Origin: Mixophyes australis
Taxonomy: Eukaryota > Chordata > Amphibia > Anura > Limnodynastidae
DNA length: 64,000 nt
Assembly (NCBI GenBank): GCA_036250195.1
Contig: JAVHZZ010000005.1
Coordinates: forward strand, 72,558,005-72,622,004
Reading direction: 5' to 3'
Below the pieces are notes generated by a model. It was not told the origin of the DNA. It did not search any database and saw nothing but the letters and a program-made list of their open reading frames with translations. Every line of letters begins with the position of its first letter. Position 1 is the first letter of the stretch. The translations under genes and the position numbers were made by a program. Shown piece by piece: positions 22,567 to 34,623 of the stretch.

Positions 22567-23629
22567 GACTCACAACAGGCTTCCTCTTCTACTGTACATG
22601 ACAGACAGCCGGGCAGCAGATCCGCTAGCTGCCTGCTAGTGCGGTGGCGCAGAGAATGCTTAGTCCATTCTTGTGAGATGTGGTAATTCCGCAAGACCAG
22701 ATTAAGGGAGCTAACAATAAAGCTAACATCGGAATTGCTGTCAGGCTGCCTTTCTGCATAGTGACTGTTGGAGCTTCCACCTTTAGACCAGGGGTTGCCC
22801 CAATTCCAGACAGCCCCAGAGCGCCTAATTTAAAAAAAAAAAAAAAAAAGGTAAAAAAAATATTATATGTCGGTGGTGCTGCTCTCCCCTGGGACCCAGC
22901 GCCCCAGGCTGCAACCTGATCAGCTTATTGTTTAATCTGTCTCTGGGCAAGGCCAGTATGTATCCAGCACTCTTATTTTCGTCATCGAAAGAGCTATTGC
23001 AAAATAAACGAAATAATCATTGACTGTCTTCTGAGGCAGTTATATTAGTCCACAATTTGCAGCAAATGCCTATCCGTATATTTTGCTCCTAAAGTCTTTC
23101 ATCATTCATTTGTTTCTGATTTTGAGAACAGGTTTTTCTCATATATAGCCACGATCTAGTGTTGCTTTGGGACTATGCGTCTAAAGTCAATCAGCCCTCA
23201 ATTGAGTCTTTTTTAAGAATGTCATTATTAATGCATTTGTCTTATAAAAAGAACCATAATAAAACTGGCACAGAAAATTTAAATTTCAGCCAAAATGGAG
23301 TATTTCCTGAGCTGCATTAAATTGTAGAACACTTTGCAATGGAAGTTTAGCAATAAATAGGACAGATATTTTGGTATGTCCTGCCCATCGGCAGTCTAAT
23401 ATGACAGACTGTTTCAAATAACCATCTGGAGCTTCATTAATGTTTCCTGGGAGACCTGTCATGAGGCATACTTGCTTATGTTTGAGTCATGAAAAATGTG
23501 GATGACATTACTGTAGATATTATGACTACCTTTGATACCTGCCTTCTAAGAATAAGTCATTGCTTTCCCCAAAGTCACATGGGTAGTTTGTGTGCTTGAA
23601 CTATTATTTGCCTGTATGTAACAGACAAT
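22567..23629. other. no recognised gene
   Basis: An A-run at 22831-22849 is the only notable feature. The remainder appears unique. Confidence 0.45.
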
Positions 23630-24313
23630 GGGCCTGAGTCATTAAGGCATACTGAGCGCAGCAGGCGTTGTTTTAAACTGCATGTAACTCGGCTCTGCAT
23701 ACTCCCAAAGTCAACAACGAACGGCTCTAAAGATACATGTGGTGATGACTACAGGTGTAGGTTTACTCTGCTATACTAGACCAGACACTGCAGGATACAT
23801 ACAATACCTATGTGAAATATAAAATCACAAAGTAATGCACAGGGAAAAAAATATTAAGCAATTAATGTTACCTGTCAATATTCTTGTCATTTATGATAGT
23901 AAATGGAATTTGTTTTAAAAAATACTTATTTTTTTATATTTTTCTCCTTTGGAAGGCTGTCCTTAGCGTCTACTGTACATAAAATACATTTTTACACTTG
24001 CTCCTGATTCCAAACATATGTTTTCGCATACATATTCAGCCATCACCACCGGTATTCGGAACTTAAACTAGCCCCCCAGTTGTAGCAAGAGATACGGCAG
24101 AAAACCAGTGTACTTATGAGTGTGCCTGAGTTTGACTTGGACATGGCTGCATGGGCTACCCCTTACTGTGCTACAGGCACAAGCTGCAGTGGTCTCCCTG
24201 CATGCCCAAAAAAAAAATACATTTGCATCTCTTGCATCTCAACATGGTTTGTCCAGGTGAAAATTTGTATCCTTTAGCTGTTTTTGCTCCTATCTTTAAA
24301 TTAAATTAGGCCC
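23630..24313. mobile_element. longer GGGCCTGAGTCATTAAGGC element with a chimeric right end
   Basis: Left end GGGCCTGAGTCATTAAGGCA then TACTGAGCGCAGCAGGCG; right end TTAAATTAGGCCC. The body (TAATGCACAGG, AATTAATGTTACCTG, CATAAAATACAT) matches the left element at 48620. The last 90 bp (CAACATGGTTTGTCCAGGTG) match the unrelated-bodied MITE family at 18513, so the two families share their right end. Non-coding. Confidence 0.7.
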
Positions 24314-25323
24314 TTAATGTGATAACGTACTATAGTACTATAGTATGGTACTGTAGTCTAGTGCGAATTCATAATAGTGAATCAGGGACAGACAGAGACA
24401 AATGTCTCCAGATATATCAAATGTTTTTTGAAGCAGAGGAGAGTCTGGACTTCTGAACTCTGCACTACAATATGACATCACAACCAGTATTGTATATTAG
24501 GGATAGAACTGAAACAAAGAAAATATCTGTGAGAACTGTGAATGTACTTAAACATTAAATGGTAACTCTAGCAAAAATGTATTATTTTTACCAGACATCA
24601 CCCCTCATCTACCTAGCAAGTTAGTAACCTTCTGATTCAGCAGAACTCACCCTTGTCAGCGCTGGCAATGACAGCTGGCAGAGGGGAGGTTCAGGCGTTG
24701 ACTGTAGGGAGATCCCAATCAGCACATGTGTTTATTTAGAACTGGCATACTTCACACTCTTGGGCACACATGTGCACCCTTGGGCATACAGCTGCACTAC
24801 TGGGCACATATCAACACTCTTAGGCTCACATCAGCATTCTTAGGCTCACTACCACAGGGCCTGCAATATATCTAGGATATATAAAGCATATGACATCCTA
24901 AGGGCACTGTTGATTTAAAATGCAAAATAGAATCTGAGCATATTGTCCGCATTCATTAGCTGTAAATGCAGTGTGGAGAATGACTGAAAGCTAGGGATTA
25001 TGCCAATGGTGACAAACATCTTTTTGTTTCTACTGCCATTAATAGAAATTGCAGAAATTTGTATTGAAGACGTTTAAACATGTTAAAGGGGATATCCACT
25101 TTTTGCACCCCTTTTATTTCTTTTCCATGTAGCTTAGCAAATGTGTGCATGTGGAGGTTCCTCCTGTGTAGTAAAGCTGAATAGGATGCTACTGTTAAAT
25201 TATATTGAAGGGGATTGGATACATTCAGTCTGCAGCATGGTTAGCTGCATTGCAATATGGTGCCAACAAGCTCCTGGCTACAGGTTCTAGGGCTGGGGTG
25301 CTGAGGGGGGAAACATCCCCTTA
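24314..25323. other. no recognised gene; weak TGGGCACA repeats
   Basis: Between 24760 and 24850 the phrase (T)GGGCACACAT(C)AGCAC... TCTTAGGCTCAC recurs about five times in degenerate form. Nothing else was recognised. Confidence 0.45.
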
Positions 25324-25331
25324 TATTTGCC

Positions 25332-25688
25332 CATACTTGCCAACCTTATGTTGGCCGGGTCCGGGAGATTCTGGAGGGCAGGAGGGGTGTATGGGTGGAG
25401 GGGGCGGGGCTTCACGATTTGCCTCATTTTGGCCCCACCCACCCGGTGACGTAATGCATGTTTTGGGTCTTTTTACAGACCCCAAACAAGCAATACATCA
25501 CTGGTGATGGGGCCAAAATGACGCGAATCACGAAGCCCCGCCCCCTCCGTCCGTACATTTCAGGTCTAATTTTATTGAAGTGGGCAAATGGGCCAGATGC
25601 GGGAAAATCGCCATCTCTCTCGGGAGTCTGTGAGAATGACCCGAATTTCGGGAGTCTCCTGGACATTCCGGGAGAGTTGGCAAGTATG
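25332..25688. mobile_element. hAT-type MITE, 357 bp, 8-bp target duplication
   Basis: Ends are CATACTTGCCAAC and GTTGGCAAGTATG (13-bp inverted repeats). It is flanked by TATTTGCC at 25324-25331 and 25689-25696. The interior is an extended imperfect palindrome with GGGGCGGGGCTTC(A)CGA against TC(A)CGAAGCCCCGCCCC and GGGTCTTTTTACAGACCC at its centre. No coding capacity. Confidence 0.92.
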
Positions 25689-25696
25689 TATTTGCC

Positions 25697-28194
25697 ACAT
25701 ATGGGGGAGGGTAAATATAAAGGGTTGCTGCCCAAAAGTTGAAATACCTTTTTTAAAGCTTTGTCTTTTTCTGCAAGTGGTTACAGAAAGGATCTGCATG
25801 GAATCACTTCCTAAAAGTTGTCTGGCATCTACTATATATGCGCATTATAATCAGACAGTTCCTGCATTTTGCATCTTTGAAAATTTCATTTATAAACTCA
25901 TATCTTCTGAACAGCTGAATTTTGTATAAAAATAATTCATGTGATAATGTAATGTATGACAGCAGATTATTGCAGGGAAATAGTGTGTCTGTTGGCAATG
26001 TGTCATCACCATGACCTTAGAGAGTTAGTTGAATTTACTTTTAATAATGTATTATATACAGTATTAAAACTCAATATAATGGTTTATCATTAGATAAGAC
26101 CCCTACTTCGCAAAATCCTGCATGACCGTCTCAACACCTCTACAAATTCAACAGCACTGACATTTAAAGCCATACTGAAAGAAAGACAGAGCATTTTGGG
26201 CTCAGATTGTTTGGATTGTATCATGTCAGTATAAATAGCTGTGATTGACTGTTTTTAGGGAACACATGTGGAAATAATTTGTGGCATTCCAGCAAGATTA
26301 AAGCATGTTACAAAGAATTTCACTGGCTCTTTTTTTTCAGCCAGAGTGAATAAGTTTCAAAGGGGGTTTTGCTATTGTTTCTTTTAATAGGTACCACAGT
26401 GGAGTCAAATGCAGGGCAGATGGATGAAGTGGCCTTAGGTTGCCAGAAAAAGTAAGAGAAAAAACTGGAAGTGTGTCCTGATAGTTATACTCAGATCACA
26501 CCATAACTTAAGTCAGTTTCTAGACCTGGAAAGTGTTACACCTGGTGTTTAATAAAAAAGCACTGGCTAAACCAGATTAACATATGTAAAACAGATGTTG
26601 TACACTACATGGAGATTCACAATAAATTACAGCCACATGGGTTCAGGCCCTGACAGGGCAATGCTTATACTTATTACAGATTAGCTAATTTCAGTACATT
26701 TCTTGCATTACTGCTTGGTTTGTACTACAATGGCAGTTTGATACAGCAGATGGCTCCAGGCACAATTTTACATTTTAGTGTTATAGAGAAAAAGGTTTAT
26801 ACATTAACTACCTACCAAAATAGCAGAGGGTTATTCTACTGACAATGTTTCATTAATGTGCTACAGACCCTTCTGAAAACTAGGGAGGATGGGGCTTTCA
26901 TTACGAGGACCAATCCAACGTGCAGTCAAGAGGTTGCAGTTTGAGATGGGCCCTCCTGGTAAAAACCCCGTTCCTCCTTCGCAGCCATTTCAAAAATAAT
27001 GGACTGCGGCTATGGGGGAGAGCGTGCTAGTAAAATTTTATAGCAGGCAGTAAATGTGCCTCTTTTTTTTCCCCTAAGGCCCATTGCCCACTGGCATAAA
27101 AATCATTGTGCTTTTACTGGCATTTTGTACCCAGTGCTCCAATACATTGATACTTAATATTTAAAAAGGGTCATTAAAATCGAGGGTGAAGTACATTGGT
27201 AGAAGAAGGATAGACGCATCAACACCAGTTTTCATAAATGTCCCCAACAGCCTTAAATAATGGGATTGTAAATCTTGCGCCAGGTGGGATAAACTAACTT
27301 TTAATATAAGAAGGTCTATGAAAGTTGTTAAATAATAGAACATATGTAGACCACTGCCAGAAGGTAATCACAGCTTGACCAAATGATCAGTAGAAACAAT
27401 ATAAAAATAATTTTGCTAACACCCCATCTATTGTAACCATACCCCCCTCTTCCTGTTTCTTTACTAACTGTCATAACCATCTTCAACTTATCAACCTTGC
27501 AAAACTGGGAGTATCTTACCTCTCTCTTCAAGTCTATAGGCCACCAGGGGACTGGGCAATCCTTTCATGAAGTTGCAGAGATATGATAGTAGCTGGTGTG
27601 TTGTATCCGCTATTGCTCTGCTGTGGAACTTCATCCAAGCAGTCTTGCACAGTTGCTTCTTTACCTGCAATTGAGACTGGTGAGTTTGAATTGAAGATGG
27701 GAAACTATGTTTTCCTGTAAGGCAGTGGAATGCCAACCTCATATCTCTAACCACAGTCACATCTATCATGTCTCAGAAAAATATTTATTTTGCCTGTCCG
27801 TCTCTCTACCCTTCCATTCTCAGGTACCTATAATGTGTTTTTGGAATATGTCAATTATACGGGCACCACTTGACTCTTCCCAGCTGTCATTCCAGGGAGG
27901 ATTTGAACATCTTGAGAGTGGGGAGCTTGTGTCGTTGAATTGAATCCATTCTCCACCCACCCCTATGAACCCCACCACTGCCCGACACCAGGACTTGGTG
28001 CCTGGAGACACGGGGGGATATTATGAACAAAAAGAGACAGGAGGGGTAGAGAGCCCGGGACAGAGCTGACAGGTTAATAAGCATGCAGACTCAGCGTGGG
28101 TGGTGGAGATGGCTGACTGGATATATGGGAGGCAGAGCTGGGACTAGGTGATAACTGATATAACAAGTTCGTGGAGGCAAGTGGCACCCGAATA
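25697..28194. other. no recognised gene
   Basis: Unique-looking DNA. Short frames on both strands (for example 27491-27769) have no recognisable domain. A weak hairpin GCAGCCATTT/AAATAATGGACTGC lies near 26980. Confidence 0.45.
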
Positions 28195-28345
28195 ATTATT
28201 GTTATATTATTTATGGAGCCCTGATATATTGTGCAGCACAGTATATTGAGAGGATCATGACACAAACGAATTACATACAATGACGTGAAATAGAAGGTGA
28301 AGATGGTCCTGCCCAAATGAGCTTACAATCTAAGAGGTGTGGGGA
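28195..28345 (+). repeat. dispersed repeat ending CCTGCCCAAATGAGCTTAC
   Basis: ATTATTTATGGAGCCCTGAT, a CAGCACAGTATATTGAG segment and GTCCTGCCCAAATGAGCTTA follow the layout of the 63141 repeat (a GCGCC.../GCGCTGTACA box, then CCTGCCC, then a CTTACAATCTAA box). It is an older or different subfamily. Confidence 0.55.
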
Positions 28346-29559
28346 ATATAAAGTAGAGGAATAGCAAACAATTGTAGCTGTGGAAGTGATGAAACCACTA
28401 AATGTAGAAGTCTTAAAACAGTCATCTGCTGTAACCATAACTGTCCTCCACCATTTATTATAAGTGAACCTCCTTCCTCTTTTGGTTCTAGAGGAGCTTT
28501 TTTCGCTTTCATGCTGCATGAGCACTCTCATGGTTATCCGCCAGCTTGGAATAGCAGTGTGGCTGGTGTTTCTGTCAAAGAACCAAGACAATTGTTCCTC
28601 ATGTTTGGCGGTAGCTGCTGTCACCAAGGAGACAGCCAAGGAACGGAGATGGCATCAGCAACGAGAGTGCACAGCAATGACAGTTTAATTAGTAACTACC
28701 ATATTTTTCTCCTTCATGCATTTTGTACATAGCAAAATTAGCAGTAAATATTTGCAATTACACAAGCATTATTCACAATGAAGAATCTCTGGTATTGGAT
28801 AACTTATATTGAAAATATTAAACTGCATTAATATCTTGGTTTTCTATTTGGGCAAAAGTAATTATTTCTAGCTTTATTATTGCAAGTCTCAATATATCTT
28901 CTGGTACTTTGAGTGTATGTGTTAGTGATATTTTTCAGGACAGCCCCCAGATGAAAAACACATGTGAAAAGCGTAAGTAACCTGCGGAGTTAGGGGCTTG
29001 TATGCTTGGAAGAGCCAGGAGTTTTTCCTCTCCCTTTTTATTAATTTTCAGTATATGTTGAACACCGGGGATGTAATCATTATCAAATACACATGCAGAG
29101 CAAAAGCACACACACACTCTTCATATAAAGCTCAATGCATCACTGTATTCATCTAGATTTAACATTTAAATATGTGTAAGGTATTTGCCTGCATTGGAAA
29201 GCACATGTGTTGTGACTGTGAAGCTTGGAATTAGTCATTTAAATTAATGTTATTTTTATCAGCTGCCTATAGTAAAAACAAATAGTTGTAATTTGTCATG
29301 TGGTGTGAGTTTATTTTATAGAATTTGTTTGTAGACATCAAACTGAGATTACCCATGTGGGATGGAATTTAAGATATTTTTGCATTTCTGCTAAATTCCT
29401 GAAACAACTGAACATATGTTTGTGAATGCAGTTAAAGGTATTTTTTTGTTTTACTTAAACATTCTGCTTGGGTACCCCTCCACTAAGACTGTGATTTAGG
29501 GTGGTGGAGTAGGCACCCTACGGCCGCAAGTCTGTACTTACAGCGTCAACCTCCCAGAA
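28346..29559. other. no recognised gene
   Basis: Short frames near 28271-28732 have no recognisable motifs, and no repeat boundaries were identified. Confidence 0.45.
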
Positions 29560-30790
29560 CCCTAGCTCTCATTCTCCTTGGAAGTTCACTCCATTCAGTA
29601 ATTTATATACTCTTCAACTCCTAGTTGCAGTCATTTACCACCCCCTAGTCCCGCTTCAAATCTCTAGACAAAGTTGCTGCTTGGCTTTCCTACTTTCTCT
29701 AAGCTGACCTTAATACTCTGATTCTTGGGGATTTCAACATCCTATTCCAGTAACTGTTTTTAAACTCCTCAAGCTCATCTTCTCCCACCTTTGGGAGATC
29801 TCCAGCTTCTCCAATTCCACCTTCTTCCATTCTGATCACAATCTCCTTTCCTTTTTCCTCTGCCTACCTCCTGCCCACAACCTTTGCCCAAAGTTACATG
29901 CACTTAGTGGCACTTTAACAGCCCCAACCTCTTTAAGAACCCTTCCTAGCTCCCATTTCTTCTCATTAATTTCCTCAACACTGTTGTCTCTATCTAGAAC
30001 ACCACACTCTCAAATCTCCTTGATAATGCATCCCCAACCACCCTTCTGTGTCACTTCAAACCCCAACCTTGACACTTCCCAGAGATTAGAAAATTATGCT
30101 CAAGACATCATTCACTTTAAATTCATGGTTTCTTCCTACTACACCACCCTCTCCCTGGTAAAACAAACCTTCTTCAAGTCGCTCATTCGCTCCTTTTTCG
30201 TATCCTGTGTATCCAGTTGCCTCTCCGCCATGACCTAACACTTCCTCAAATTTATCTTGTCCAAGTCTGAGCTTATTAACTTTCTCCTGCTAATGCCACT
30301 ACCCCTCCCCACATCTCCCTCTCAGTCAATAGCATCACTCTCTCCTCTATTCCCCACACACACTGCCTTGGTGTCATCCTTGACTCCGCACTTAGAGTCA
30401 TCCCTCACATCCAGTCCCTTTAGAAGTCATGTCTCTCCTCTGCAGAATTGCTAGAATATGCCTCATCCATCACTCAGGAAGTAACTAAAACCCTAGTCCA
30501 CTGGCTCATCATCTCCTGTCTTAACTACTGTAAACTCCTCCTTACTGACTTTGCCCTCATCTACCTTAACCCTCTACAATCCATTGTGAATGTTGTGGCT
30601 ACACTAATCTTCCTCTCTCGCTGTTCCTCATCTGCTTTTCTCTCTGTAGATCCCTTCAATATTCAGTTCAAGCGGCTCGCTTTCACCTACAAACCCCTCA
30701 CTAACACTTCTCCTCCATACACCTGATCTTGTCACAAGATACACCCCAGCTTCATCTCTCCACTCTACCACTGTGCCTCGCTGCTTTTTC
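29560..30790 (+). mobile_element. CR1/L2-type LINE ORF2 fragment (endonuclease and RT parts)
   Basis: Degraded text includes LGDFNI-like sequence (TTGGGGATTTCAACATCC, 29726-29743) and TCTGATCACAATCTCC (SDHNLL) near 29836, which are endonuclease motifs. Further on are LGVILDS near 30370, HIQSL, LVHWLIISCLNYC at 30493-30535 and FKRLAFTYKPLTN at 30667-30705. The order fits a CR1/L2 ORF2 with the catalytic RT part deleted. Frameshifts are frequent. Confidence 0.8.
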
Positions 30791-30819
30791 CCCCCTCCCT
30801 TCTCCAGGCACCCCATCAT

Positions 30820-31135
30820 CACCCTGTGCCACGCTGCTTTGGCCCCCCTTCACATTCTGCCATGCTGCTTTGGCTCCCCTTCACTCTCTGCCATGCTGCT
30901 TTGGCTTCCACCTTCACTCTCTGCCATGCTGCTTTGGCTCCCCTTCACTCTCTGCCATGCTGCTTTGGCTCCCCCCTTCACTCTCTGCCATGCTGCCTTC
31001 GCCCCTTCTCACTCTCTGCCATGCTGCCTTTGCCCCTTCTCACTCTCTGCCATGCTGCCTTTGCCCCTTCTCAGTCTCTGCCATGCTGCCTTTGCCCCTT
31101 CTCAGTCTCTGCCATGCTGCCTTTACTCCCCCTTG
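30820..31135. repeat. about 31-bp minisatellite (TCTGCCATGCTGCTTTGGC unit)
   Basis: About ten copies of CTCTGCCATGCTGC(T/C)TT(T/G)(G/C)CCCC... with unit lengths of 28 to 33. The 5' units have TTTGGCTCCCC and the 3' units TTTGCCCCTTCTC, so the array expanded in two waves. The overlapping Pro/Ser/Cys-rich frames in three phases are artefacts. Confidence 0.9.
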
Positions 31136-31210
31136 CTTCCGTTCTTGCACTTACCTTGTCTACCGGCTTCTTTCTTCTCTACTTCTGTTTTCTGTCTTCT
31201 CTCTTCTTAC

Positions 31211-31298
31211 CGACTCCTCTCTGCGCAGCTCCTCACTGAACGTCGGGCATTATGACAATACGCCCGACAGTCAGTGCGAACGGAGCAGAGAGGAGTCA
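31211..31298. repeat. 88-bp foldback
   Basis: CGACTCCTCTCTGC at the left pairs with GCAGAGAGGAGTC at the right; inner arms CACTGAACGTCGGGC and GCCCGACAGTCAGTG also pair. The loop is ATTATGACAATAC. It lies directly downstream of the minisatellite. Confidence 0.75.
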
Positions 31299-32756
31299 GG
31301 TAGCGCAGTGGTCACATGAGTATTTATTTTTTTTTAAAGTTACCCGCTCCCCCCACCAACGAAGAAGGGAGCGATCAGGGTCGGGGCCTAGCATGGGTTA
31401 GCCCGACTCCCCGGTGGTCCAGTTCGACCCTGCACACGTATCTCTTGAATTAATCTGCTGCTGTGAACATCCTCATATTGATTAGGTACAGGATGTACTA
31501 TCTCCATATAGTACAAACAGAATAAACTGATGTAAAGAAGATAAAGAATGATAACACAAAGACCCTAGTAAAATGCACCTTAGTTAATATAGAACCTTTT
31601 AAGGGAAACACAAATTAGACTCAGGTATTCTGGTGGTTTTTACTATTTGTGGCTTAGAAAAGCTTGCCCTATATGATGTACACCATTTCCAAAGATGGCA
31701 ACTGCAATCTAGTAAATACACAAATTTAAATTCTTTGTTTAATTTTCTAAACACATCGGTGGAGTCATATGGATGCTTGTCACTCCATGTCTAAAGAACA
31801 GTGTCTAATTGCTCCAAATTTAAATAATTCATGAGTAAAACTGAGAGCATGTCACAGGACTGCTTAATCGCTCAAGAATTATTTAAATTGCTGACAGCAA
31901 TGTATTAGACATGTGTCCAAACTGCTCAGTACTAATGCTCTCCAATTGAAGCACATTATGTTTGAGCAGTCCCTATCACACAGAGGGTGTTAAATAAGCA
32001 TTATATGTTGTGAGATATAAAAGCACTGCACTTTTCCAGCTGCAATAAAAAAACTATAGAACGTAGGCATGAGCACTTTGAAAGCTTGAAAAGCACTAGC
32101 ATGAAAAACGTGTGAAAAATGCGACACCACCCATTTTATACAATACATTTCTGATACTCTTTGTTATGTGAGGTTTCACTGGTGCCATTTGGATGTTATA
32201 AGGGATGGACAACCTGATATTCTTTAAGGGCCACATATATGTCACTCCATCCTTCAACAGGTCCGCACATCACCCTTAAGTTTTAGATCTCTCCACATGC
32301 CTCCCAGACATCCTCACATGCCCATCAGACATCTCTGTATGATCATCAGACCCCCCTTCATGTTACTCATACTCTCCTATTTACTCTCTCTGCTTCTTCC
32401 CTCTTGTTTCCTGACTTCTTTTCAGCACTGTGATTTTTCTGTCCGAGTTCTCTGCCATTTTGAGGTGCTCTTGTGAGTGGCAGGAGGCTCATCCCACCAG
32501 GTGACCCGGAGCCCACAAAGGAAGGAAGGGAAAGAACACTGCACTCTCTTTCCCCTCTGGTGTCCTGGGTGACCCCCCTGCAGTGTGCAGAGGAGGTCAC
32601 GTGACATGGAAGTTGGCTGCCTTGAAAAACAACTCTGCAGTTTGAAACGGGATGGCTAAGCGTTTTCCTCTTCATCTTATGGATCTCCATTGGACCTATC
32701 CTGCATCACAGTTGCTTTTTGTGGGTCCCTTAGAGGAACTGTAATATGCAAATAAG
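31299..32756. other. no recognised gene
   Basis: No gene or repeat boundaries recognised. The minus-strand frame 32367-32690 lacks any known motif. Confidence 0.45.
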
Positions 32757-33081
32757 GGGCCTTATTCATTAAGGATTTTAAATGAAGATGTCTTATTTCA
32801 GTCTCCTGGACAAAACCATGTAACAATGCAAGGGGTGCAAATTAGTATTCTGTTTTGCACATAAGTTAAATACTGCCTGTTTTTTCATGTAGCACACAAA
32901 TATCAACTTTCAGTGTACAAATAAGCTATCAAGTATTTGTGTGCTACATGAAAAAACAGGCAGTATTTAACTTATGTGCAAAACAATTTACTAGTTTGCA
33001 CCCCTTGCATTGTAACATGGTTTTGTCCAGGAGACTGAAATAAGATACCTCTTCATTTAAGATCCTTAATGAATCAGGCCC
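32757..33081. mobile_element. foldback version of the GGGCCTGATTCATTAAGG MITE, copy B
   Basis: Both halves are the same sequence in opposite orientation. GGGCCTTATTCATTAAGGAT mirrors ATCCTTAATGAATCAGGCCC, and TTTTTTCATGTAGCACACAA mirrors TTGTGTGCTACATGAAAAAA, with arms of roughly 145 bp and a short centre. Other copies (18513, 42807) are not palindromic across the middle. This copy is therefore left half plus inverted left half. Confidence 0.9.
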
Positions 33082-33481
33082 AAGATCTACAAAATCTGGT
33101 AGGCAGCGAGAATACCCGAACGTGACCATACCTGTATGTTAATGTTATTTTTTTTCTTTTTTGATTTGAGTAGTTCTTATACATATTAAATATTGTTTTT
33201 AGTGGTAATTTACAGTACGACTCTTTTTTTTCTATATTTATTCCATGCATGTAAGAGTTTTTGGATTCAGCATGTGGAATTTAGCAAATGGACGATTAAG
33301 CTTTCTGAATGACCCAATACATTTGCAATGGAGCAAGCATATTTACCTAAGGGGGTTTCTCCTGAAGATTTGCTACCACAAGTGGTAGTAGATGTGGTGT
33401 TGATGATCTTGAAAGTAAGCGCACTCACAAAGGGGTGAGTTGTCACCTCATTTTGTGTCGCTGGCTGGAATTAGTTTTTAT

Positions 33482-33640
33482 TAGAGATGGTCACTGACCC
33501 CCGTGTTTTGGTTTTGGATTCGGTTTTGGATCTGGATTACCGTCGTGTTTTGGTTTTGGTTTTGGTTTTGCAAAACCTCCATTGCGTGTTTTGGTGTTGG
33601 TTTTGGTTTTGTTTGGTTTTGTTTTGCTATTTTTTGGGAA
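33482..33640. promoter_or_regulatory. left subterminal GTTTTGG-rich region
   Basis: More than ten GTTTTGG/GGTTTTGG words with TTGGATTCGG and TTGGATCTGGATT lie next to the left end. Element 1 has the comparable TTTTGGATCCGGATTTTC and TTGGATTCGGATTTT at 1316-1420. A transposase-binding role is inferred. Confidence 0.45.
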
Positions 33641-33869
33641 AATCCATGTTTTTGGGCCTAAATTAACCCAATTTAGTGCTCCAACTGTTTTAGAGACAAG
33701 TAATCTAATTGTTGAGGTAATAAATCATCCAAAAAAACAGTTTAATTCTTCGTTGGTAGGCCTATTCTACACACAAAACAGATTGTCTTCCTCTCCATCT
33801 ATGCATATTGGCAATGCAGCCATCGTCTTTGAATGTATATTACACCCTACACTTATAGTTAAATATGTA

Positions 33870-34530
33870 AAGAAATGGAAAAAGCCAGTTTGGTTTCTGT
33901 CTCTCAAGGCCCCCCTCCACTTGTATAAAATACCAAAAAATTCAGCCATTATAGACTGTACAATATTAATTGACATGGAGAAAGCCAGTTTGGTTTCTGT
34001 CTCTCAAGGCCCCCCTCCACTTGTATAAAATACCAAAAAATTCAGCCATTATAGACTGTACAATATTAATTGACATGGAGAAAGCCAGTTTGGTTTCTGT
34101 CTCTCAAGGCCCCCCTCCACTTGTATAAAATACCAAAAAATTCAGCCATTATAGACTGTACAATATTAATTGACATGGAGAAAGCCAGTTTGGTTTCTGT
34201 CTCTCAAGGCCCCCCTCCACTTGTATAAAATACCAAAAAATTCAGCCATTATAGACTGTACAATATTAATTGACATGGAGAAAGACAGTTTGGGGTCACT
34301 CTGTCTCTCTAGGCCCCCCTCCACTTGTATAAAATACCAAAAAATTCAGCCATTATAGACTGTACAATATTAATTGACATGGAAAAAGCCAGTTTGGTTT
34401 CTGTCTCTCTAGGCCCCCCTCCACTTGTATAAAATACCCAAAAATTCAGCCATTATAGACTGTACAATATTATGAAAAATGGACAAAGCCAGTTTAGGGT
34501 CACTCTGTCTATGACACCCTACCCTTAAGG
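33870..34530. repeat. 100-bp tandem array, 3' side of hAT element 2
   Basis: AAAGCCAGTTTGGTTTCTGT begins units at 33881, 33981, 34081 and 34181, then variant units at 34281, 34385 and 34485. The first four are identical or nearly so. Later units carry GGGGTCACTCTG, which makes one unit 104 bp. Open frames through the array are artefacts. Confidence 0.95.
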
Positions 34531-34623
34531 ATAAATTGCCCTAACAGCAGCCTTTCAAGATGGTATGTGATATGGAAATGCCACAAGTTTCTTTCCTCTT
34601 TGGGGGTAGATTGCTCCCTACAC

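Noticed and set aside
30729..31319. 196-codon and overlapping 160- and 137-codon plus-strand frames
   Set aside because: They are open in several phases across a 31-bp minisatellite, so they are repeat artefacts.
33582..34358. Plus-strand frames over the 100-bp repeats of hAT element 2
   Set aside because: The repeated peptides merely follow the tandem array, antisense to and outside the transposase gene.
33870..34530. Regularly spaced repeats considered as a CRISPR array
   Set aside because: Units are contiguous 100-bp copies with no unique spacers, inside a eukaryotic transposon.
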